Below, piece by piece: positions 23,401 through 35,400 of a DNA stretch of 64,000 nucleotides (its first letter is position 1; each line of letters opens with the position of its first letter). The DNA comes from Corythucha ciliata (Eukaryota > Arthropoda > Insecta > Hemiptera > Tingidae), in assembly GCA_038030265.1 (NCBI GenBank), contig CM075937.1, positions 17,422,001 to 17,486,000 on the forward strand, read 5' to 3'. The translations under genes and the position numbers were made by a program. The notes under the pieces were generated by a model. That model was not told the DNA's origin and ran no database searches. It saw only the letters and a program-made list of their open reading frames with translations.

Positions 23401-26400
23401 ACCCAAAATTTTGTCATTTTCGGTCCATGGAAATCCCAAGTTTTGCCGGTTTTCGCTCTTTCAAAACGCAATTTCGCGGATTTCGCTCTTTCAAACCGAG
23501 TAAACAACAATTTTAACATTAAGCATATTTTTTTTAGGCGTTCTACTGTTGTGTCCTACTTTCCGTCACAAGCTTCCTACGTTTGCACTACTTTTTCGTG
23601 CCAGGCATCCTCAGAAACTATTTTTACCTCTGGTCACCCACCCTATGTCCTGCTGCCCACCCACGTTCAAAATGGACCTTTTTAATTTGAAAGAATGTTA
23701 AAATTATCAATAGTATCCTTTAAATCTTATCTATAACTAACTTTTTGGTAATTATGTGATCCGAATGGTGGACACGTTGGAATACTTGGAGCCAACCGGA
23801 AGCCCAGAAATTGACCGAATGGGCATAAACTGGACGTAATTACCCTGATACAGGATTTTTCATGAAAGAACTCCAATGGGGTCCTAGAAACCCGATTTTT
23901 TGGCCACAATAAACGTCAGGAACTGACAATTAAAATAGAACCAAGAAGCCATAGAACCTAAACTCCAAAATTATTTTGATCTTTTAAGTTAGCCAAGCCC
24001 GCAATTTTTTCTTTTGGATTGGGATTTAAATAGCCAAATCCATGAAATTTGGCCTCCTTTGGGTGAGGCAAGATTCAAAATTTGACTTTTTGAAAGAGTT
24101 ATTCATGTCCGCGATTTCTCTTGTTTATTTATTTTAGTTAACTATTTTTAACGAGCGAAACGCATGAAACTGGTTTTGTGAAGAGTCAGAGCCGCATGTT
24201 TTTTTAGGGTTCCATCCCATGAAATGATTGATATAGCGAAGGAAAATATTCCAAATTGGTAGGTATTTGATCGGGTCAAATCCTCTTTAAGGCTTAGGAC
24301 GTGCCAAACTTCGAAATATGGCGTTTTGAAAAAGCCAAATCCGCGTGTCATACAAATTGTGGTTTGAATGGTCCAAACCCGTGAAATTTGGCCTTTTTGA
24401 AAGAGCCAAACCTACGAAATTTAATTTTTGTTTGAGCCTAATCCCTGAACTTTGGTTTCTGGAAGATCCAATTCCGCCTAAGCCCAACCACAGCTCAAGT
24501 CTAACCACAGCAAATCTCCAAACTACTGTAAAGTTCGAATCACAAATAAGGCCCAACCGCAGCAAATCTCAAACCACAGAAAAGGACCGGCCACAGCTAA
24601 CGCTCAACCACAGCAAAGCTCGAACCCCAGCGAAGATCCAAAGTACAAAAAACTCTGACCAGTTAGAACCTCCAACCATAGTGACGTCCCAACCGCAGTA
24701 AAGGCCTAACCGCAAAGAAGGTCCAACCACAGCAAGGCTCCAACCACAGTTAGAATCTCTGACAACAGTAACGTCTCAACCACAAAGAAGGCTCAAACAC
24801 AGCAAAGGTTCAACCACATTAAGTCTCCATCCATAGCGAAGGTCCAAGCAGAGCACAGGTCCAACCACATCCAAGCTCCTACTAAAAAAAGCTCTAATCA
24901 CATTTAATACCTCCAACCACAGTAACGTCCCAACCACAGCAAAGATCCAACCACAGCATAGGTCCAACAGCAGTCAAAAGTCCAACCCCAGCAAAGCTCT
25001 AACCACAGTTAGGACGTCCAGCAGCAGTAAAGCTCCATGCAACCACTCTGCTCTTCGCCCGGTGCGCAATTTGTTGAACGCCCACTCGAAGCCGAGAGTG
25101 CAGTGCCCACAGCTCACCGCAGTCTTATGGCAAATTGGGCAATACCCGGATCGCAGTAGAGTACCTATAATAGGTATACACCTCTCGATGTCCGGGCGGA
25201 AATCTCTATGACCCCCCCCCCCCCCATTGCTTGTCCAAATGACCAAATTCAAGGGTTTGGCTATTTCTGAATACCAATTTCGCTTTGGCGCTTCCAAAAT
25301 TCAATTTTCATACCTTTATCTCTTTCAAAATCAATTTGGCTGTTTTTTCAATTGTTATTGTCAATTAGGCGGGGTTGGAACTTTTCCTAAGCCAAACTTC
25401 TGATTGATCGCTTTTTCTTAATTTTAGCCGTGAATCATCGCTTTGTCTTATAATTTAAGTCGGGATTTGCCCGAACACAAGAGCGTTGTTTCTCAAATTT
25501 GGTCTGGAAGTTGTATCAACAACGAAATTACGCATTTTCTCAATTTTATAGCCACGAATGAGCGCTTTTTCGCAATTTTAGCCAAGAATATCAGCATTTT
25601 TAAAATTAGCGTGTCTTCTAAATTTTAGCCACCTAAGGACGTACAAAAACTGGGTGTTAGCGTTTTTTTTTTGTTTTTTTTTTCCTCTCAATCTCAGGCG
25701 TAGACTAGCCCGAAAGCTTGCTCGCAGAAAATAGCTGCGCACAAGGACCTCGATAGGTCACTATCTTTGGCCAATCGCGGACGAGGCCACAAAGTAACCA
25801 TCAACGACGAGGCACAAACGAGCCATTTTCGGTGGCGCCGACGTCCCTTAATATGGAGGCGTTTTTGGCAGGGGCTAAACGGATCTGAAAATCGCCCACT
25901 GTGACCAAATTTAAAATTGGATGGAGCCGCATAATGCAAAGAAGATTCCCAAATATTCAGCCAGGAAACTTCCGATTTTTGCGGATATTAAGCTCCCAAA
26001 TCTTGGCATTTTGTGGCTGAATTCAGACTTTGAGAGCGGTCGTGGGTGGCTAAACCGGGTTCCACGGTCACTAAAAAGAAGCCAGAAACTTGTGATTCGC
26101 GTATATAAGACCAGAAACTAGATATTTCGCGAATACTTAGCCCAGAAACTAAAATTTCGGAAAAATAAAGATCAGGAAATTGCAAGTTTGCGTAAGTAAG
26201 GACCGAAAACTTGCCAGTTTTCAAATATTCAATCAAGAAACTATTAATTTCGCTCAAACTTGCACACTCTTGAAAACTCAACTCTAAATGTTACAATTAC
26301 ATGGCTAATACAAGTCCGAAACTTGTAATTTCGCGAAAATTAAGGCGAGAAACATACATTTTTGCGAATACTTACAATTTTGTCCCAAAACTCAAATTTC

Positions 26401-29400
26401 GCGAAAACAAAGACAAAAAAAAAAAAAAAGTCAATTTTCCGAATATTCAGCCAGAAAACCTTTAATTTTGGGATAATTATTCAGGTCCCAAAGGTTGCAA
26501 TTTTGCGGGTAACGTCAGCCAAGATTCATCAGCAAAGTCGGCCAGGTTGAAGAAATGTATTGTAGAATCCATTCTCTTGATACCTGCTTGGCACCACAAG
26601 AACAGGTGGAAAAAGTAGTGGGGGGGGGGATATCCGCATTGGGCGGCAAAATTAAATTAGCCCTGGGGCGGCAAAGAGCAAGATCCGGGCCGGGGGTTCC
26701 GGTTATTCGATAAGTAGGGCTCGGATTCGAGCATATTTGCATATTTTACCAACTGAATAGTACTCGTTCAAAGATGCTGTTTGGTGGTATTTTCAAGTCA
26801 CTGGGACCAACAGAATTTAAATTTATCTTTCATATAAATGCATATTACAGGTGTTTTTACAATAAAGGCATAATTTATGTAGATGCATCATTGTTGGTTT
26901 TTCGTCTTGTCAGATTTTTTTTCTTGGAATTTGTCTCGGCCAGTCTTCCAATGAGGTTCCCCCAAAGTTTTGTACCCGAAAATAGTAGTTACTATGCCAC
27001 GAGTCAACGCCGGATTCGTCCGGGGGGGGGGGGTTGTCCCATGTATAGCAGGGGCGTAGTCAGCCTTTGGTCTAGGGGTGGGCCGAAGATGTCAGATGCA
27101 CCAGAGAACCCAGCAAGAGAATTGGTAGTGTGTCTACTCAGATATAGGCGCTTTAAATCGTCAAATTGTTCCCCAGAAACCGAATTTTCACAAAAAGGGT
27201 CAGAATGCGTCAAAAACTAACATTTTCGATTGTAAAATATCGTTTTAGCCTCTATTTAGGATTTTCTGTCCAAAAACGGACAATGTTTTCCCCAAAAATA
27301 TTGATACTTGTAGGAAGAGCTTAGCCCTCCAATAACATTCGGGTGTCCGAATTTTCAACTTCTTGTCTGTGAGGAACGTTAAAAACTGACATTTTTTAAC
27401 CCAAAACTGAAGATTTTATTCTGAAAGTAAATATTTTATTCTGAAACAGACAATTTCACGCAAAAGCCGAAGTGTTACCCCAAAAGTAGAGATGTCACTA
27501 CAAAACTGGTGATTTCACCCCAAAACATTTGGCGGTTTTACCTTAAAAATTAATATTTCACCCCGAAACTGTTTACCTTACCACTAAACTGTCTATTTTT
27601 TACTAGAAAATTGGAGATTTTACTATAAAACAGACGATTTTACTCCAAATCTTGAAGTGTTCTTCCGGTAATTTCACTACAAAAACTGGTAATTTTACCT
27701 AAAACCGTCGGTTTTAACCCCAAAACTAACGATTTCATTTTTTTAAAAATCTCATGTCACTTTTTCTTTACATGTCCGTCAATTAGTGAATGAATTAAGT
27801 TTAGACGACCCATTCTCCGGACAATTAGGGGATTACTCCCCTCCTCACCGCACGAAGAATGGGTCTTCTAAATTCAATTAATTCACTAATTGACGGACAT
27901 ATAAAGAAAAAGTGACGTAGTACATGCACTGGACCCGATAGGTGCAGTTTGAGTTCAGGGAGGGGATTTCTCCTGGGTGGATTCGCTCTATGCGTGGACT
28001 CCCTGGATAGCTCAGTTGGTTAGAGCATCTGGCGCGAAACTAGGAGGTCGTGGGTTCGAATCCCACCTGGGGAGCAATTTTTTCTCGAAATTAAAAACAA
28101 GTAAACAAGTAAGTATTTAATTTAAAGATTAATTTCTTTATTTTCAGCCTCCCCATTCCCTCGAATTCACAGTTGTAACTACGGTGGTGCGGTGAGGAGG
28201 GGAGTAATCCCCTAGTTGTCCGGAGAATGGGTCTTCTAAATACAACAAATCTCATGTTATATCCCTTACCTAACAATTTCACCATAAAACTGACGGAACC
28301 GTTCCAAAACTGGACATTTTACTTCAAAACGGACAATTTCACACTACACTAATGTATTCACCAAAACGGAAGATTTTACGCCGAAACTATTACGACTCTG
28401 CCTTGAAAAATCTAACGATTTTAATTAACACAAAACTGGCAATTTCACCACAATACTGGCGATTTCACCACAATACTGATGATTTGTTCCCAGATAAGAC
28501 GAGGTTATACCTAAACAGACAATTTCGTGCCAAATAGCTGACGTGTTCCCCCCAAAAGATGTCACTACAAAACGGGCGATTTTGCTCCAAAACTTTCACG
28601 GTTTCACCTCATAATTGAATATCTTACCCCGAAAATGTTTATTTTACCATGATAAGATTTTTTTTTTTTTTTTTTTTCAACCGAAAATTGGAAGATTTTA
28701 CTTTATAACTGATGATTTGACTCCTGGGGCCTTATTCCGAGCAGTCGGGAAAAAATGCCGCAAGCGGGATCCAAGGACGCTACATCAGAAATAATACTAG
28801 AGAACCTATAATCAGACAGGTAAAATCACAGACGCCATGTTCGCTCTTATCAATTATCAGTCTTGTAAAATCCACCTTTTGTTGATGTTTTGTGGATGTC
28901 AACAAACCACCCCCAACCATTCTTATTAAACTGATAAGAACGAACATGGCGCCGTATGCGTCTACTCGTCTTTAAAGGTTCCTTAATAATACTATCCCGC
29001 CATAGCAACCACCTCACGTGAGTTTTTCCCGACAACTCTAACTACGGCCCCTGGGTTTTTCCACAACACACAATTTTATCCAAAAAAGGACGGTTTTACC
29101 TTTCACGATCTTACGATTTCATCCCAAAAACTCACGTTTCGTACCTAAACTGATATTGTACCCTACAATTGATGGTTACTCCCCCTCAAACGTGATTATT
29201 TTACTTACCCCAAAACTGGCGTTTTCCCCCAAAAAATGGTTTTATGTTAAAGCTGACTACTCTGTCTTGAAAACTCTGACGAAAGTTTCAGTTTTGAGGT
29301 AAAACCATAATTTTTTATATTTTTTTCGAGGTGAAACTTGCAGTTTTGTAGTGAAAATTCAGTTTTCTGCTAATTGTTGTTGAGTATAAACTTGAATTCT

Positions 29401-32400
29401 GGGTTAAAAACCTTCTGTTTTGTGGTAAAACACCCAGTTTCGGGGTAAAATTTTCATTTTTTAGTAAAAACTGACTAAGGGTAGAATCTTCAGTTTTTAT
29501 ATAAAACGCCACCTTTGGCGTGAAATATTATTGGACTAAAACCGTCACTTTTCGAGTTGAAATTCTCCAAAACTAAGGATTTCACGCCAAAGCTGACGTA
29601 TTACATATAATGTATCAAAACTGAAGATTTCAAGACAGTACTAGTGATATTACCCTCGAATTAAATTTGACAAATTTTCCTCAAAATGAAATGTTTACCC
29701 TCAAAACTGGTGGTTTTACCACAAAACTGGCAACTTTTCCTCAAAAATGACGTTTTTTTAACCCAAAATTGAGGTTTTTACGTCAAATTGCTTCTGGAAA
29801 ACTGATGTTTTTCGACGATTTGGTGAGTTCACTCTAAAAATAAATTAAGTGGTTTTTACCTCATAAATAAAAATTGTACATCGAAACTTTAGCATGAAAT
29901 TGCGGTTTTAGCACAAAAATGACGATTGTAGCACAAAAATAGCGATTATAGTAGGTATATAATACTGATATTGTGATTTTACAAAAAAACTGCTAATTTC
30001 ATCGCTAAGCTGGCGATTTTAAATTTCGGAGAAGCGTAATCCGAGAAATTGGGTTTTCACCGCGCATTGCTGTTTTTTAGATAGCGAAATGTCATCAGTA
30101 GGTTTTGAGTGAGTCAAACGCGCAAATATATTACGCGCGAAATCGGGTTAAAAATACGCAAAATTGGGGTTTTGATGCTACAGTATATGAGAAATTTGTC
30201 TTTGTGGAGTTTGGATGGCTTAAGGTGGGGTTTCAGTCGGGTTTCCTCGACCCCTTCCCAGTCAACCCTCGCCTAAACTTCGCCCCTAAATTTTGGCTCC
30301 ATTTCTGCACCAATTTCTGATTTCAAAGTCGCATTTTAATCTTCAGGAAGTTCTATAGTGACGTTAGAAATAGTCTTTTTTCAAATTTCATCCCTAAAAT
30401 AACCCAAAAGCACAATTATTGTGTTTAAAATAATAAAAATATAAATGTAAATCATATTCCGCTTTAAAAAATCTTTCGTCCGTCAGGCGGATTCCTCTCC
30501 AACCACTTCAATTGGCAACTCGAGTCGAACAGTATCGGGGTTTTTATTCGTTGAGTATGCCGTTCGATTCATGAGCGTAACATTGATCGTCTGGACAGCC
30601 AGTTTCCGCATTGAGTTTGGAGGAGGGGGATGGCAGAGGGTGAATTTGACTCCGTCCAGCCGTTAGATAAATTCCTGATTATAGTAAACAATGTAGCCGT
30701 TTAATGAGGAGCAGTTTATTCTTGAGTAGCAGCGTTAGCGTTTTGAGTAACAATGCACTGTCATGGTAGAGGGAGGGGGGAGGGTGAATTCGGGGTGTTC
30801 AGTTGTTTGCCCCCGCCTGGTAACACTCAAACGTCTCAACGCCTTCTCCTATATTATTACTGTCTGTCTGTTTTAAGGCTTCAAATTCCCAATTTTTGGG
30901 TTTTCAGAACTCTTCAAATGAGTATAGTTCATGACTGTTAGTGGGTTTCATTTTCGTATAGCGAGCGATGTGCATGTCGAAGCGTTTTCTCATCTTTGAC
31001 ATTCAAGAAAGAAAAAAGGATGATCTTTGACATTTTCTTATCATAAGAATTCTGCGGATTCAGCAGAAACTGCACACAAAATTAATTAAAAATCAACTCA
31101 CCCCGCGCCCCTTGTCTTTTGGACTATTTTTAATTTAACAATTTCAAAAAAACAAGTATTTTATATTTTATTTTTTCCCTCTTTTAGGTGAAAGGAGATG
31201 AAAAGAATATTTTTATTTGGAACTCGTCCAACCGCATAAGATAGTTATTCATTTGAAATGACTCATTTCCTAGTTTTATACGTTGTTAAAATATATTTCT
31301 AGAATAAATGGCAATGTGGCCTTTTGCAAAAACTTTCAATGAGTTCTTCCGAAAGCCTTCGCCAGATGTTTCATGTGTATTCGGCTCATAACTCATTTCA
31401 AGGCTTAATTCAGGCCGTTCTCTGGAAATTTAAATAATTAATTGTGGATGTAATTAATAATACCCGATTCTTATTTTGAGTGTCAACGTTTTACTTCTTT
31501 CACCGTAGGTCGCGAGAGGAGTATTATCTTTCGTTATAATTTACATGTTAGTCTTGTAAATTGCAAGAGGATGAAGGACTATAAATTACATATTACATCA
31601 AACCTACGCTATTATTTCAGTATCTAAAGCAATTTAAAATTCATTTTATATGTTGTTTGCTGGTCACTTTTGGGCATTTGGGCGACGAAGGCTGGGGAGT
31701 TTTATTTTTAGATTGGGAGGCAACCCACTGGGTCAATTATCTTGGACGACATTTTCTAGACGCATTTTCCATACACCTCCTTCCGCGCAGAGCATTTCCT
31801 GGCGGCGGGCGCTTCTTTTCTATTTGAAACGGAAGCTACCTATAAAAAATAAAATGAATGGACGTTCGAGTATCTCTTTTGACAAAACAATTGTTGCCTT
31901 TATTTGTTAAAATAAAAACATTGTAACAATGTCCCGCTTTTCTGTTTTACAGACTCCTGGGTTGAGGTAGGACCCTCGCCGGACAGGACGACTCCTCTGC
32001 CCTTCACCCCTGCTGAAGAGTACCTTCGACTTCTCAGAGAAGCTCAACGAGAGAGTGCACAGTCTTCGGCTCGGCACAGTTTGGCTTCCTCCAAGAAAGG
32101 AAGGTGAGGAAGAGGGACTCATCGAGTTATCCGGTTGAGTCGTATACACCTGCGGCTGCTCGCTTCCACGTAAAAACATACCTCTCCTCTTCACCACCAT
32201 TGTCCTCTTTCGCTCTTTGCCTGTAGCCAGTTAACTACTTCAGTACTTCCCGTCTTCATCTTCTTTAAAATGCATACACCCGAACCCTAGTTGACGACCT
32301 TGATTCTTGTTTCTCAAAACAAAACAAAAAAGAAAGGAGAATCCTCGTTGGCCTTCCTTGCATCGGAGCCTGGCAGAGGCTGGAAAATCGTAGGAAGAGG

Positions 32401-35400
32401 AATCACTTACGGATATTTTTAGTAAATTCCAAGTTTAATAATGTTTTTTACTTCCATTTTTATTTAATTACTCGCGTTATTGGTCTCTGATACAAAATTG
32501 AAATTATGTCTAAAATTTCTATCTGTCATTGCAATGCGCCGTCGAACCTCAGCCTTCTTTTTCGTAGCAGCAACGGTTGTTAAAACAAAAAAAAATCAAA
32601 TTGGGGTAAAAATTCTAAATTTAGGTAGTAAAAATGTATCCCTGAAGCCTAAGGACGATCAAACGCGCAAAAACTCGTAGGCTTCTAGTCTATTTTTAGC
32701 CAAGAAGATAACTGTTGGAGGCTAATCAGGATTCCTCTGAATAAAAAAAAAAAAAATTGCAAAAACCTTATGGCCGCTCCTGCCACTCCTCTCTTTCACT
32801 CTTAATTGCTGTTCGTATCGGGGAATTATTTACTCTCTGGAAGAAATACTTTTCGTATCTCTATAGACCGAAATACGTGAACTTTCCAAATCCAGGGGCA
32901 ACATGGTGCATTAATCGTTTGTTTTCATGCAAATTCTTTTTCCTGTTGGGTAACATGAAATAGGGCGAGAAAAGGAGGGCGGGGGTATGATATTCCACAG
33001 AGTTTTCCTCTGATCAGTGGGGTGCGACCCATCGTGTATGGGTCGGAAGTTCGGAACATAATAACTTCGATGATTGGAATGGAGTGATTGCATAGGTGAG
33101 AGGTCAAATGGTAGTGACGGGAAGCGTTGCCTTTTGTCATTTCCGTCCACGCTCCACGTTGTGGACGATGACAACCAAGGGATTCTGCTTCTACTTGTGC
33201 TTTATATCTACAAAGTGAGGTGACATGAATTTAACCGTGACACAACCAAAATCACTCAATACCATCCGCTGAACATCCCCCAAAGCGCTATGTCGACCGT
33301 GGGACAGCCAGAATCGCAGTATTTCAACCGTGAAACAAGCCAAAATGACTGGTTTTCACCATTTCAACAGCAAATCGGCCTCTATCATGATTTATGAGAG
33401 TAATCGCAGTGTATCACCAATTTCAACAACGAAACAGCGCATATCACGCTTTATAAGACGATTTTTCACAATTTTTGGCCACAAAGCAACCAAAATCGCA
33501 TATTTTTATCTGCTAAACTCCTCTTATCACGCTATATTTCGACGGTGGAACAGGCCAATAAATCGCCCTTTTTCGCCATTTTCATTGAAAAAATACCAAA
33601 TCAGACTATTGCCCAAATGGCTGTTGTTCGCCATTTTCATTGGGAAACATACGAATTCGCGCAATTTCGACCGTGAAGCAGCATTCAAAAATGGAGAAAA
33701 ATCTCCATTAAGCGCGGTGTAGGCTGTTTAGAAGTTGAATTGACGCCAAACAGCGTTTTTTTAACTTTTCAACCAAGCGCGAAATGGGCTTTTGCGGAGC
33801 TTGCTGGCGATTTGAGCTGTTTCGAGTCTGAAATTGAGAAAAATTGTCCATACAGCGTATACTTGCTGTATTGCGTCGTTGAAATGACGAACAACAGCGA
33901 TTCGGGGGGGGGGGGGTCGATCGATATTGCATAATTTGGACAGTTTTATGGGTGAAATTGATAAAATTTGTAATTTTACTTGATATATTATCGGCTTTGG
34001 CTTCGCGGTTTGTATGGTGGAAGGTATCTTGCCTGTTTCTCGGGTGAAATAGCTCTATTATGTGATTTTGGCTGTTTCATGGATAGACTTGAGAAAAATC
34101 GCCTTAGAGTGACCTATCTGGTTATTTCACAGTTGAAATGACGAATAAAAGCGATTTGTGCTGCTTCTTGGTCGAAATCGCATGGATATGGGCTTTCGCA
34201 GATGATTTTCACGATTTGTATTGTTTCAAGTGTGAAACAGCGAGAAAAATCGCTTCATGGGCTGCTATATTGGCGAAAAACTGAGGGTTCGGCTGTTTCT
34301 CGGTATAAATTGCGCGATTTGGGCTGTTTCTCGGTATAAATTACGCGATTTGGGCTGTTTCAAGGCTGAAATGGCGCGATTTCAGTTGTTTCAAGGAGAA
34401 AGATAGCAATAAATCGCGACATTGCAAAAATTGTGAAAAGGATTCATTTTGTTTTTTGTTCGAACATCTGCCGTGTTTGGACTGCTTGTTAGTCGAAATC
34501 GCATATGTTCGCTTCTCCCCAGTTGTTGCTGAGAATTAGGGGTTTTTAATTTATTTTAACCGCAAACTATAGCGCTTTTACTCACTCATAGCAGTCATTC
34601 AGAGTGGTTTTTTTTTTTTTTTTTTTCATTCTTTTCATCTGTGAATTTTACCGCTTTGGCTCTCATTAATTATTTACCTGCGCGAATGGTGGTTTTTCTC
34701 AATTTTAGCGGTCGAATTGGCGATTTTTCCACTTTCAGCCGCGAATTAGGTTGTAATTTTTCTCATTTTCCCCCTTATTTGTGCGTGAATTGACGCATTT
34801 TCACCACTGTAGCCGTGAATTAGCGATTTTTCACCATTTGAGCCGCAAAATAGCGCTTTTTGTCAATTTTACCCACGATTTTTCACTTTTCCATTTGTAC
34901 TCCGCGAAAAAACGATTTTCTCAATTTTTTTTCCACGAATGACAGTTTTTCAAAATTCTAGCCGCCAATTAGCAATTTCTTCACTTTTATCCGCGAACTA
35001 TTCCTTTTTTAGGCACGAATTAGTGATTTCTCGCAATTTTATTCATTTATGAGCCGTCCTCTCTCTTAATTGTATCAGCGAATTAACGATTCTCCATTTT
35101 CAGCTGTGAATGAGCGCTTTTTCTACATTTTAACAGAGAAATAGTGATTTTCTCTTCCAATTTTATCTGTGAATTAACGCTTTTACTTATTTTAGCCTCG
35201 AAATTGGACTATCTCAGTTTTAACTGAGAATGTGGGCAAGCTCTGAAATTTATCTGTGAATTTGCGTTTTGCACAATTTTATCCGCGAATTCTTCATTTT
35301 TGTCGTTAACGAGCGCTTTTTCTTCATTTTAGCAGTAAATTAGCGATTTTTCACAATTTTAGCCGCTAAGTAGCACATTTTGTAAATTTTTGCCGCGAAT

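Noticed and set aside
31650..31910. 86-codon frame just upstream of BNIP3 exon 2
   Set aside because: It ends before the exon 2 acceptor, its residues do not resemble BNIP3, and phases already fit between exon 1 and exon 2.
33330..33722. 130-codon open frame on the plus strand
   Set aside because: It lies wholly inside the family H array and its protein is a translation of the monomer; no domain or codon pattern supports a gene.
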